A DNA stretch of 33,944 nt from an uncultured Pelagibacteraceae bacterium (GTDB taxonomy: Bacteria > Pseudomonadota > Alphaproteobacteria > Pelagibacterales > Pelagibacteraceae). The stretch is from the NCBI GenBank assembly GCA_902577575.1, contig CACGZQ010000007.1, forward strand, positions 1 to 33,944. Reading direction: 5' to 3'. Below the pieces are notes generated by a model. It had not been told where the DNA came from, ran no database searches, and worked only from the letters and a program-made list of their open reading frames with translations. A program made the position numbers and the translations under genes. Positions 19,404 through 27,467 of this stretch are shown here, piece by piece. Numbering within the stretch: position 1 is the stretch's first letter; the number at the start of each line of letters is the position of its first letter.

Positions 19404-19412
19404 GTCTATCAA
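19384..19412 (-). promoter_or_regulatory. Promoter candidate for tRNA-Leu/nadK
   Basis: On the minus strand a TTGATA -35 (19407-19412) and a TAGATA -10 (19384-19389) are 17 nt apart. The -35 lies at the very end of the upstream GT61 coding region. The predicted start gives a leader of about 20 nt before tRNA-Leu. Confidence 0.4.
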
Positions 19413-20479
19413 CTTATTGCTATTTTTAATTTTTCTATTGGACACTCTAATATACCGTTTTGTTTGTAATTAGTTTTATACATAGGTTTTATATTTATTT
19501 GGTGATGTTTAAGTTTGCATTTATTTGATATATTTATGAAGTCGGTTAATTTTTTATTAGTCTTAATCTCAATTACGCGAGTTTTTGGCTTACAGAAAAC
19601 AAGGTTCGATAATTCTGCTCCAAACATTGAAACTATTATTTTAGCATTAGAAAATATCTTTATTTGATCTGCAAAGGACAAATTAATTGCTTTATATGTA
19701 TGAAAACCATTTAATTCTAAAAATTTTTTAACAGCTTTATTATTAAGCAAAATTCTTTCGTTTTTAAATTTTTTTAGATTATTAAAATCAAAATTTGAAT
19801 AATCTCTTTCGATGTATATTTTGTCATGTTTCTTGATTTTACTATTTGATGATAACTTTATAAAATTTCTTCTAACATCTTCTAAAATATGTTTAGGAAT
19901 TTTGTCAAACCTATGGTTAAAGGGATGGTCAGTAGAAATTATTTTGTCGGCCTTAATATATTTATTATTCTCACTACTAATTATTTGTTTTTTTTTAATA
20001 TTTAAATAATATAAAGTATCCTTCTGAAATTGAAATTTAAATGCTGGAACATAGTAATAATCAATTTTTTTAAATCTATTCATTTTTTTTATAATTAGTA
20101 ATCTCGATAAAACATCGAATAACCAATGACCATAATTGTGTTTAGCAGATCCTCCAGATATTAAGGATAAGATATTTCCACGAATTTTTTTTGAGAAACG
20201 ATTAATACCTGACTTTAAAATTGTATTATTTCTTATATTTGAGTTAATTGAATTTCTATACTGATAAGATGGACCCTCTAAAATATAATCTTTTTTTATA
20301 TATGCGGCGTCGTCAACAGAATTAGTAAATATTTCACCATCAATAATTTCATAAATTAAAAAATTTTTATATTTGATGCAGTTAATCTCTTTTTTTATTT
20401 CTTTTTTTCTTAAAATAAAAAATTTTTTTTTAAATGGATAAAATATTTTTTCTTTTATTTTTTTATAAATTTTATTCAA
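19409..20479 (-). CDS. Glycosyltransferase family 61-like protein (DUF563)
   Basis: 356 residues. The conserved NYGHWLFD motif with following SRL (115-126) and a late GAELSN followed by an aliphatic VIEI segment (about 287-305) match the GT61/DUF563 fold seen in capsule and LPS glycosyltransferases. The first 35 residues are very basic and aromatic with no clear membrane span, suggesting peripheral attachment to the inner membrane. Substrate unknown. It lies 2 nt downstream of the methyltransferase gene, forming a two-gene unit on the minus strand. Composition is extremely Lys/Ile/Asn-rich, more so than the housekeeping genes around it. Family call is firm by motif; role in surface glycan synthesis is inferred from context. 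Confidence 0.75.
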   Translation of the reverse strand: MNKIYKKIKEKIFYPFKKKFFILRKKEIKKEINCIKYKNFLIYEIIDGEIFTNSVDDAAYIKKDYILEGPSYQYRNSINSNIRNNTILKSGINRFSKKIRGNILSLISGGSAKHNYGHWLFDVLSRLLIIKKMNRFKKIDYYYVPAFKFQFQKDTLYYLNIKKKQIISSENNKYIKADKIISTDHPFNHRFDKIPKHILEDVRRNFIKLSSNSKIKKHDKIYIERDYSNFDFNNLKKFKNERILLNNKAVKKFLELNGFHTYKAINLSFADQIKIFSNAKIIVSMFGAELSNLVFCKPKTRVIEIKTNKKLTDFINISNKCKLKHHQINIKPMYKTNYKQNGILECPIEKLKIAIS

Positions 20480-20481
20480 TT

Positions 20482-21177
20482 TTAATTATACAATTTTAAT
20501 ATGTCAAAAAATTTATCTACAGAAATTAAGTTCATAAATTCACTATGATTTTTATAATATTCTTCATACTTAAGTTTTTTGAAATTCTTAATATCTAATT
20601 TAAGTGGTTTACGATTTTTTTCTCTAAAAATAACCCCAATGCCATGATCTGCAATTATAGTATAGGTGTTTATATGTGTTTTGGTTCTAGCTTTGACAAT
20701 AGATTTCCAAACATCTCCGTTCCATTTTGGGTAGACGCTTGGAACAATCTGATGCCAAATTTTTATAGGTAAACAATCGTGTAATAATATTATGCCTCTA
20801 GGATTCAAAAACTTTAATGAATTTTCAATATCCCTATCAACTTGTTCACATTCATGTAGACCATCAATAAAAACTATATCAAAATTATCTTTATTTTTTT
20901 TAAAAAATTCATCACTTGTCATTTTATGAGTTCCTCCAGTTTTTGGGTCAACTCCTATTTTTTTTTCTACTTCAATATTTCCATAGTTTTTGTTTACATC
21001 ACATCCAATTTCTAGGTAAGAACGGTAATCTTTTTCTTTAATTACTTTATTAATTATAAAGCTTCTCGAGGGATATTTTGACCAATCGTAATTTAATTGT
21101 TTAAAAAACTTTTCTCCGTAAAAATAATAAAGTAGTTTTTTTATCTTTAGATAAAATTTAGTCGATCTTTCGCTCAT
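20482..21177 (-). CDS. Class I SAM-dependent methyltransferase (Methyltransf_24-like)
   Basis: I prefer the ATG at 21175-21177 (MSERSTKFYLK, 231 residues) to a TTG 11 codons upstream. The Rossmann-fold motif I YLEIGCDVNKNYG is followed by an acidic GVDPKTGG strand end, then FDIVFIDGLHECEQVDRDI and LNPRGIILLHDCLP. This D-G-x-H pattern is typical of methyltransferases acting on sugars or other small acceptors in glycan clusters. The acceptor is unknown. It is co-directional with the GT61 gene and divergent from the GT9 gene across a 106-nt spacer, which points to a role in modifying a surface polysaccharide (inference). Confidence 0.75.
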   Translation of the reverse strand: MSERSTKFYLKIKKLLYYFYGEKFFKQLNYDWSKYPSRSFIINKVIKEKDYRSYLEIGCDVNKNYGNIEVEKKIGVDPKTGGTHKMTSDEFFKKNKDNFDIVFIDGLHECEQVDRDIENSLKFLNPRGIILLHDCLPIKIWHQIVPSVYPKWNGDVWKSIVKARTKTHINTYTIIADHGIGVIFREKNRKPLKLDIKNFKKLKYEEYYKNHSEFMNLISVDKFFDILKLYN

Positions 21178-21242
21178 ATATAAATAATAGATAGTTATTT
21201 TTTTTATCAAAATATTTGACTTTTTAGTAAATTAAAACCTTT

Positions 21243-21271
21243 TTGTTTAAGTTATTCAAGATTTTTAATAA
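21243..21271 (+). promoter_or_regulatory. Promoter candidate for the GT9 gene
   Basis: TTGTTT (21243-21248) and TAATAA (21266-21271) are 17 nt apart on the plus strand in the divergent spacer. The predicted start near 21278 leaves a leader of only about 6 nt before the ATG at 21284, so the transcript would be nearly leaderless. Confidence 0.4.
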
Positions 21272-21283
21272 AGTGATAAGAAT

Positions 21284-22237
21284 ATGAAAAAAATTTTAAT
21301 TTATAATTCAGGAGGTGGTCTTGGAGACTCGATACAATTATTTCCATTGTTGATAAGTCTTATTAATTACTACAAAAAAACAAAGTTTTTTTATTTAGGA
21401 GCTCACCAGAACCATTTTAAAGATAAGTTAAAAGAATATAATATAGATCTTGAAACAGTAGATTTAGATTTAAAATATTTTGGATTTAGATGGTGGCATT
21501 TTTTCTTTGCTAGTAAAAGAGCATTAACTAAAGGTTTTGGGAAATATGACCTTATTATTGATCTACAAACTAAATTTAGAAATACTTTGATCTTAAGTAG
21601 AATTCCACATAATTCATTTTATTCAAGAACTTTTAATGGTTTTTTTTCATCAAAGAAAATAAAATCCAACAGTCTTGATCACTTAGAAAATCTAAGCTTA
21701 TTTATAGAGGAAGACATAACTGAATTAAATTTCAACATAAAAAATTTATCAAAAGAAATTTTAAATGAAGCAAAACGATTACTACCTGATTCAAATTATG
21801 TAGGTTTTTCTGTAACTCAAGGAAATGAATACAGAAAAAAAAGTTGGTCAATTTATAAATTTACAGCTTTAGCAAATAAGGTTTTATCAAAAAATAAAAA
21901 ACCAGTTTTTTTTATCGAAAAAGATAAGATTGATTTGATTGAAAAAATTAAAAATCAAGTTCCTTCAGCAATATTTCCAGAGGTTAATTCTAAATTAGCT
22001 TGCCCTGCTCTTGTAACAGCATTATCGGCTAGACTTGATACTGCAGTTTCTATTGACAATGGTATTATGCATATGATGGCTTTAGCTAACATTCCGATGA
22101 TTGTTTTATTTGGTCCAACTAACTCAAAAAAATTTGCTCCAAAAAATAAATATACTAAAATCCTTGATAGCAAAATCATACATAAAACAAAGGATATTAA
22201 TTCCATTGAGGTTGATGAAGTTTTAAGTTTAATTTAA
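21284..22237 (+). CDS. Glycosyltransferase family 9 (ADP-heptose:LPS heptosyltransferase-like)
   Basis: 317 residues, GT-B fold. The N-terminus carries a Gly-rich SGGGLGDSIQLFPLL loop (residues 9-23), as in heptosyltransferases. The C-terminal nucleotide-sugar half contains KSWSIYKFTALANKVL (near 190), and SIDNGIMHMMALA followed by VLFGPTNSKKFAP (256-286), the conserved D-[NS]-G-x-x-H-x-A donor-site block. GT9 enzymes transfer heptose to the LPS inner core, but the exact sugar cannot be assigned. It converges on the CinA-like gene, with which it shares a TTAA stop. With the GT61 and methyltransferase genes it forms a small surface-glycan cassette. Confidence 0.82.
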   Translation: MKKILIYNSGGGLGDSIQLFPLLISLINYYKKTKFFYLGAHQNHFKDKLKEYNIDLETVDLDLKYFGFRWWHFFFASKRALTKGFGKYDLIIDLQTKFRNTLILSRIPHNSFYSRTFNGFFSSKKIKSNSLDHLENLSLFIEEDITELNFNIKNLSKEILNEAKRLLPDSNYVGFSVTQGNEYRKKSWSIYKFTALANKVLSKNKKPVFFIEKDKIDLIEKIKNQVPSAIFPEVNSKLACPALVTALSARLDTAVSIDNGIMHMMALANIPMIVLFGPTNSKKFAPKNKYTKILDSKIIHKTKDINSIEVDEVLSLI

Positions 22238-22992
22238 ATATTCAAGATCTTAATTTTTTTATCCTTAACTACTCTCATTAAATCTTTATTTACATTTATT
22301 AATCTTTTCCTAGATGTGGACCGTGATACAACTGATACTCCTATTTTGCCTAATCGAAAAAAAGGATAACTTCCTATATCTACAAATTTTTTATATTTTT
22401 TTTGAATTATTTCCAAATTTTTTGAAATATTACTCTCAACAGTGAAAAGATTTACTGTTTTACTGTGTACTTTCAATCCCCTTGATAAATAATTTTTACA
22501 ATTATCAATCATTGAGTTTAAAATTGATGGAACGCCAGGTAATGAAAAAACATTTTTAGTTTTAAAACCTGGGGCAGCGCTTGAAGGATTATAAATCAAT
22601 TTTGCAACTAGTGGCATCTTTGCCATTTTTTTTCTTCCATCATTAAATGCAGCTTTACCATAATAATTTTCTAATATTTTATAAGCTTCTTTGTGGAAAC
22701 CGTATTTTACTTTAAAAGCTTTTGCGATGGATTGAGCTGTTATATCATCATGTGTTGGCCCTATGCCTCCAGTAGTAAATACATAATTAAATAGTTTTGA
22801 TAATATTCTTATATTTTTAATTATAATTTTTTCAACGTCAGGTATAATTCTCACCTCTTTAACTGAAATTCCACACTTTGTATTTAACCAGTGACTTATA
22901 AATGCAATATTTTTATCTTGAGTTCTTCCTGATAAAATTTCATTTCCAATTATTAAAATTGCAGCATTTACATTCTTCTTTTTTTTCTTCAT
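22234..22992 (-). CDS. CinA N-terminal / MoaB-Mog-type molybdopterin-binding domain protein
   Basis: 252 residues, the COG1058 domain. The start AAILIIGNEILSGRTQDKN and the TTGGIGPTHDDITAQSIA block are diagnostic of the MoCF_biosynth fold in CinA proteins. NPSSAAPGF and FSLPGVPSIL also match the family. The protein ends where full-length CinA (about 400 residues) would continue into the nicotinamide-nucleotide amidase domain, so only the N-terminal domain is encoded. In some CinA proteins this domain is an ADP-ribose pyrophosphatase; the activity here is unproven. It is divergent from sfsA across only 16 nt. Confidence 0.85.
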   Translation of the reverse strand: MKKKKKNVNAAILIIGNEILSGRTQDKNIAFISHWLNTKCGISVKEVRIIPDVEKIIIKNIRILSKLFNYVFTTGGIGPTHDDITAQSIAKAFKVKYGFHKEAYKILENYYGKAAFNDGRKKMAKMPLVAKLIYNPSSAAPGFKTKNVFSLPGVPSILNSMIDNCKNYLSRGLKVHSKTVNLFTVESNISKNLEIIQKKYKKFVDIGSYPFFRLGKIGVSVVSRSTSRKRLINVNKDLMRVVKDKKIKILNI

Positions 22993-23001
22993 AGATTGTT
23001 A

Positions 23002-23007
23002 ATTATA
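23002..23007 (-). promoter_or_regulatory. Consensus -10 for the CinA-like gene
   Basis: A perfect TATAAT on the minus strand inside the 16-nt spacer between the divergent CinA-like and sfsA genes. No good -35 lies 16-18 nt upstream, which would be within sfsA coding sequence. The implied start is only a few bases before the ATG at 22992, so the mRNA would be nearly leaderless. Perfect hexamers are common in DNA this AT-rich. Confidence 0.3.
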
Positions 23008-23008
23008 T

Positions 23009-23707
23009 ATGAACTTTGAAGATAAATTAATATCAGGACTACTAATAAAAAGATACAAGCGTTTCTTTGTAGATATTAAAGTAGGTAATAAGATTATTAC
23101 TGCTCATTGTCCAAATACTGGCTCAATGCTAGGTTTACTAGATAAAAATAATAAAGTCTGGCTTACTAAGTCTGCTAATCCAAATAGAAAACTTAAATAC
23201 ACACTTCAAATAATCGAAAATCAAAGTGCTAAAGTTGGGATTAATACACATATTACAAATAAGATTGCTTTAGAAGCATTAAAAAGTTCAATTATTGAAA
23301 AGTTTAAAAATTTTGAGACTTTAAAACAAGAGATAAATTTCGGCTCAAATACTAGATTTGATTTTCTAATTACTGAAGGAACAAGAAAATCTTTTATAGA
23401 GGTAAAAAATGTAACACTATCAAGAAAAAAAGGTGTTGCTGAATTCCCTGACGCTGTAACTTCAAGAGGTCTAAAACATATTCAGGAATTATTAAAAGCT
23501 AATCAAAAAGGTTATGAGATTTACTTACTTTATATAATTCAAAGAGATGATTGTAATAAGTTTAAGTTAGCCAAAGACATAGATCCAAAATATTGTGAAT
23601 TATTAGTAAAAGCTGTTAAAAAAAATCTAAATGTACTTTGCTATGATTGTAAATTTTCCTCAAAAGGAATAAAACTAAATCGTAAAATAAATTTTAAAAT
23701 CGAATGA
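23009..23707 (+). CDS. sfsA: Sugar fermentation stimulation protein A homologue
   Basis: 232 residues. SfsA has an N-terminal OB-like DNA-binding part and a PD-(D/E)xK nuclease-like core. Visible are KRYKRFFVDI and TAHCPNTGSMLGLL in the N-terminal part (residues 14-44), then the core RFDFLI, FIEVKNVTL and AEFPDAVTSRGLKHIQEL. The D and E-x-K residues expected of the nuclease fold are present. In E. coli it was linked to maltose metabolism as a regulator, but its real role is unclear. The stop overlaps the map start by 4 nt (ATGA). It opens the long plus-strand run to 30455. Confidence 0.93.
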   Translation: MNFEDKLISGLLIKRYKRFFVDIKVGNKIITAHCPNTGSMLGLLDKNNKVWLTKSANPNRKLKYTLQIIENQSAKVGINTHITNKIALEALKSSIIEKFKNFETLKQEINFGSNTRFDFLITEGTRKSFIEVKNVTLSRKKGVAEFPDAVTSRGLKHIQELLKANQKGYEIYLLYIIQRDDCNKFKLAKDIDPKYCELLVKAVKKNLNVLCYDCKFSSKGIKLNRKINFKIE

Positions 23708-24453
23708 ATGAAAATTATAAAGAGTCTTTTGAAAAAACAAAAAAAGCTGGAGAAATTGCTGCTGGAGCACTAGACGAAGTTGCTAAAATTATCAAACCAG
23801 GTATTCAAACAGATAAAATAGATAAACTTTGCTACGAATACATTAATGACAATGGTGCTTACTCCGCTCCCCTTTTTTATCGAGGTTTTCCTAAATCATG
23901 TTGTACTTCTACCAATCATATTGTTTGCCATGGAATACCATCAGATAAGACTTTAAAAGATGGAGATATTGTTAATGTTGATGTCACAGCTTTAAAAGAT
24001 GGTTGGCACGGAGACACTAGTAGGACTTACGAAATTGGAGAAGTTTCTGTTAAAGCAAAAAAATTAGTTAAAACAACTTTTGATGCTATGATGAAGGCTA
24101 TCAAAATTATTAAAGAGGATGTTTTTTTAGGAGACATCGGCGCTACGATACAAAACCATGTTGAAGCTGAAGGATTTTCAGTAGTGCAAGATTTCTGTGG
24201 CCATGGAATTGGTAGACATTTTCATCAAGAACCTAGCGTTTTGCATTATGGAAAAAAAGGAACCGGCGAAAGAATAAAAGCCGGAATGATTTTCACTATT
24301 GAACCAATGATTAATTTTGGAAAGTATGAGACTAGAACTCTGAATGATGGCTGGACAGCAGTAACAAAAGATAAATCACTTTCTGCACAATTTGAACATA
24401 CTATAGGTGTAACAAAAGATGGCTATGAAATTTTTACACTATCAAAAAAATAA
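23704..24453 (+). CDS. map: Methionine aminopeptidase, type I
   Basis: Removes the initiator Met from nascent proteins. 249 residues, type Ia without an N-terminal zinc finger. All five metal ligands can be placed: Asp 93, Asp 104, His 167, Glu 200 and Glu 231. The substrate-contact His 76 is in CHGIP. Supporting blocks are GHGIGRHFHQEP, FTIEPMI and QFEHTIGVT. The start overlaps the sfsA stop (ATGA) and its stop overlaps the purB start (TAATG), so translation is probably coupled along the run. The sfsA-map neighbourhood occurs in other alphaproteobacteria (from general knowledge, not checked). Confidence 0.97.
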   Translation: MNENYKESFEKTKKAGEIAAGALDEVAKIIKPGIQTDKIDKLCYEYINDNGAYSAPLFYRGFPKSCCTSTNHIVCHGIPSDKTLKDGDIVNVDVTALKDGWHGDTSRTYEIGEVSVKAKKLVKTTFDAMMKAIKIIKEDVFLGDIGATIQNHVEAEGFSVVQDFCGHGIGRHFHQEPSVLHYGKKGTGERIKAGMIFTIEPMINFGKYETRTLNDGWTAVTKDKSLSAQFEHTIGVTKDGYEIFTLSKK

Positions 24454-25751
24454 TGATTGAAAGATATACAAGAAAAGAAATTAAAAGTATTTGGGAAGAT
24501 AAAAACAAATATTCTTTATGGCTTGAAATTGAATTAGCTGCAGCAGAGGCTATGGAAAAATTAAAAATTATCCCTAAAGGTGTTTCAAAAAAAGTTAGGT
24601 CGAAAGCAAAAATAAATGTAAACAGAATTTTACAAATTGAGGAAAAAGTTAAACATGACGTAATAGCATTCTTAACTTCAATTACAGAAAAAGCCGGTAA
24701 AGAAGCTAGATATCTTCACAAAGGTATGACCTCTTCTGATGTTTTGGACACGTGTTTTAATCTGCAATTAAAACAATCAGGCCATATTTTACTAAAAGAT
24801 ATTGATCAACTACTTAGTTCTATCAAACGTCAAGCTATAAAACACAAATACACAATGTGTATTGGTAGAAGTCACGGTATACATGCTGAACCTGTTACTT
24901 TCGGTTTTAAAATGTTAACCTTTTATCAAGAATTTTTACGAAATAAAAAAAGATTAGAAAATTCAATTAAAGAAATTTCTACTTGTGCTATTTCTGGAGC
25001 TGTTGGAACTTTTGCTAATATAGATCCTAAAGTAGAACGTTATGTAGCCAATAAATTAAATCTCAAAATAGAGCCAATTTCTACGCAAGTTATACCTAGA
25101 GATAGGCATGCTCAATTTTTTTCTACGCTTGGAATTATAGCTAGTTCAATTGAGAGATTTGCTACAGAGATAAGACATCTTCAAAGAACAGAAGTTTTAG
25201 AAGTCGAAGAGTTTTTTGGAAAAAAACAAAAAGGATCTTCAGCAATGCCACATAAAAAAAATCCAATTTTAAGTGAAAATTTAACAGGTTTAGCTAGATT
25301 AATTAGATCATTTGTGACTCCAGCTCTTGAAAACGTATCTTTATGGCATGAAAGAGATATATCGCATTCAGCGGTAGAAAGAAATATAGGGCCAGACTCA
25401 ACTATTGCCTTAGATTTTGCACTAGTGAGATTATCAAACGTGGTTAAAAATTTAAATATATATCCAGAAAAAATGTTAAAAAATTTAGATATCACTAATG
25501 GTATTTTTTTTTCACAAAGAATTTTACTTGAACTAACTAATGTAGGTTTTTCTCGAGAGGAAGCTTATAAAATTGTTCAAAAAAGTGCGATGAATGCTTG
25601 GAAACAAAATTCATCGTTTTTAAGCAATATTCTTTCAGATAAAAAGATTACTAACAAAATACCTGTTAATAAACTTAAAAAATTATTTAATTTTAGTTAT
25701 CATACTAAAAAAATTAATATAATTTTCAATCGAAGCCTAAAGAAGAAGTAA
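24453..25751 (+). CDS. purB: Adenylosuccinate lyase
   Basis: Catalyses two fumarate-releasing steps: SAICAR to AICAR, and adenylosuccinate to AMP. 432 residues, the bacterial form. Fumarase/aspartase superfamily signatures are TSSDVLDT (93-100), the RSHGIHAEP block with the probable general acid His 141, and the mobile signature loop GSSAMPHKKNP (261-271) with the catalytic Ser. The ATG overlaps the map stop by one base, and purC begins 4 nt after its stop. Confidence 0.97.
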   Translation: MIERYTRKEIKSIWEDKNKYSLWLEIELAAAEAMEKLKIIPKGVSKKVRSKAKINVNRILQIEEKVKHDVIAFLTSITEKAGKEARYLHKGMTSSDVLDTCFNLQLKQSGHILLKDIDQLLSSIKRQAIKHKYTMCIGRSHGIHAEPVTFGFKMLTFYQEFLRNKKRLENSIKEISTCAISGAVGTFANIDPKVERYVANKLNLKIEPISTQVIPRDRHAQFFSTLGIIASSIERFATEIRHLQRTEVLEVEEFFGKKQKGSSAMPHKKNPILSENLTGLARLIRSFVTPALENVSLWHERDISHSAVERNIGPDSTIALDFALVRLSNVVKNLNIYPEKMLKNLDITNGIFFSQRILLELTNVGFSREEAYKIVQKSAMNAWKQNSSFLSNILSDKKITNKIPVNKLKKLFNFSYHTKKINIIFNRSLKKK

Positions 25752-25755
25752 TCAC

Positions 25756-26547
25756 ATGAATAAAGGAAATAAGTTATACGAAGGTAAAGCAAAGATAATT
25801 TATGAAACTAAAGATAAAAATTTAGTTATTCAGCATTTTAAAGATGATGCAACAGCCTTTAATAATCTTAAAAAAGCAAAAGTTGAAGGTAAAGGAGTTT
25901 TAAACAATAGAATTTCAGAATACATATTATCAAATTTATCTCAATGTGGAATAAAAACTCACTTAGTAAAAAGAATAAACATGAGGGAACAATTAATTAA
26001 GAAGGCAGAAATCTTTCCTATAGAATTTATTGTAAGAAATATAGCTACAGGCTCATTAACTAAAAGACTAGGGATACCTGAAGGGACTAATTTAGAAAAA
26101 CCCTTACTAGAATATTGTTATAAAAAAGATGAGCTAAACGATCCATTAATATCAAAGGAACATATATTATCTTTTGGATGGGCAAATGAGAAAGAAATTG
26201 AAGTTATCGATAAAATGACTTTAAGAATAAATGACTTGTTGATTGGAATGTTCAGAGCAATTGGTATCAAACTAGTTGACTTTAAAATTGAGTACGGAAA
26301 AACTTGGAATAAAGATACTGAAAAAAAAGAAATTGTACTAGCTGATGAAATTAGCCCCGATACTTGCAGATTATGGGACGCTAGAACTGAGAAAAAACTC
26401 GATAAAGATAGATTTAGAAAAGATTTGGGAAATATTATACAAGCTTATCAAGAAGTTGCTAGAAGATTAGGAATCATGCCTGAGGAAACAAATATTAGTG
26501 AAGTTAATTTTGGAAAAACTATACCAATAAAATTCAAAAAAAAATAA
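25756..26547 (+). CDS. purC: SAICAR synthase (phosphoribosylaminoimidazole-succinocarboxamide synthase)
   Basis: ATP-dependent joining of CAIR and aspartate in purine synthesis. 263 residues, somewhat longer than E. coli PurC (237). Characteristic blocks are LYEGKAKIIYET near the N-terminus (ATP loop), FKDDATAFN, EFIVRNIATGSLTKRLG and DEISPDTCRLWD. Its product is the substrate of PurB, encoded just upstream, so two successive enzymes are adjacent. purS follows after one base. Confidence 0.96.
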   Translation: MNKGNKLYEGKAKIIYETKDKNLVIQHFKDDATAFNNLKKAKVEGKGVLNNRISEYILSNLSQCGIKTHLVKRINMREQLIKKAEIFPIEFIVRNIATGSLTKRLGIPEGTNLEKPLLEYCYKKDELNDPLISKEHILSFGWANEKEIEVIDKMTLRINDLLIGMFRAIGIKLVDFKIEYGKTWNKDTEKKEIVLADEISPDTCRLWDARTEKKLDKDRFRKDLGNIIQAYQEVARRLGIMPEETNISEVNFGKTIPIKFKKK

Positions 26548-26548
26548 A

Positions 26549-26791
26549 TTGAAATTTTCTGTAACAGTTACATTAAAAAAAAATGTATTAGACCCCCAGG
26601 GAAAAGTTGTTGAAAATACATTAAAAAATCTAGGTATGCTTAATTTAAAAAGTATCAGGCAAGGTAAATTTTTTGAAATTGAAATTGAAGAAGAGAATAT
26701 AGATATAGCTAAAAAAAAGGTTAATGAAATGTGCAATAAACTTTTAGTAAACTTAATAATTGAAGATTACAAAATTGATATAGTAAAATGA
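26549..26791 (+). CDS. purS: FGAM synthase subunit PurS
   Basis: Small structural subunit of three-part phosphoribosylformylglycinamidine synthase; it holds PurL and PurQ together and helps ammonia pass between them. 80 residues. KFSVTVTLKKNVLDPQGK at the N-terminus is the family hallmark. The start must be the TTG at 26549-26551: the family motif begins with the next codon and no ATG lies nearby upstream in frame. The stop overlaps the purQ start by 4 nt (ATGA). Confidence 0.95.
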   Translation: MKFSVTVTLKKNVLDPQGKVVENTLKNLGMLNLKSIRQGKFFEIEIEEENIDIAKKKVNEMCNKLLVNLIIEDYKIDIVK

Positions 26792-27465
26792 AATCTTCTG
26801 TAATTGTTTTTCCAGGATCGAATTGTGATAGAGATATAGCTGTAGCTTTACAAAAAATGCAATTTAAAAATAAAATGATTTGGCACAAAGAAACTTCCTT
26901 ACCAAAATCAGATCTAATAGTTATACCTGGAGGATTTTCTTACGGAGATTATTTACGATCAGGTGCTATTGCGGGAAAATCTCTTATCATTGATGAGGTT
27001 ATCAAAGCTGCTAACTCTGGATGTTTAATTTTAGGTATTTGTAATGGTTTTCAAATTTTAACCGAAACCGGGATGCTTAAAGGAACTTTGTTGCGAAATA
27101 AAAATTTAAAATTTATTAATAGAAATGTAAATATTAGAGTTATGAATAATGAAACAAGATTTACTTCTAAATATAAACTAAACCAAGTTTTAAATTTAAA
27201 TATAGCGCATAATGAAGGTAATTATTATACTGACTCAAATCATTTAGACCAGCTTAAAAAGGATAATTTAATAGCGTTCAAGTATTCTGATAGTAGTGGA
27301 AATACTGATGATAAATTTAATCCGAATGGAGCTATTGAAAATATTGCAGGTATTTTTAATGACAAAAAAAATATTTTAGGAATGATGCCACATCCTGAGA
27401 GAATGGTAGATGAGCTTATTTCTAATTCTGACGGAATAAATTTATTTTCTAGTTTATTAGATTAA
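26788..27465 (+). CDS. purQ: FGAM synthase glutaminase subunit PurQ
   Basis: Class I glutamine amidotransferase that supplies ammonia to PurL. 225 residues. The catalytic triad can be seen: Cys 85 in GICNGFQ, with His 202 and Glu 204 in MPHPER. The [17 protein letters not shown] oxyanion-hole region is at 47-63. Being separate from PurL, it marks the three-subunit PurS/PurQ/PurL system rather than the single large enterobacterial PurL. Confidence 0.97.
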   Translation: MKSSVIVFPGSNCDRDIAVALQKMQFKNKMIWHKETSLPKSDLIVIPGGFSYGDYLRSGAIAGKSLIIDEVIKAANSGCLILGICNGFQILTETGMLKGTLLRNKNLKFINRNVNIRVMNNETRFTSKYKLNQVLNLNIAHNEGNYYTDSNHLDQLKKDNLIAFKYSDSSGNTDDKFNPNGAIENIAGIFNDKKNILGMMPHPERMVDELISNSDGINLFSSLLD

Positions 27466-27467
27466 AA

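Noticed and set aside
19108-19473. Plus-strand open frame of 121 codons containing GALGQTRTGTPKRARILSP
   Set aside because: The recognisable part is the antisense of tRNA-Leu, and the rest is antisense of nadK and the GT61 gene. A common spurious call.
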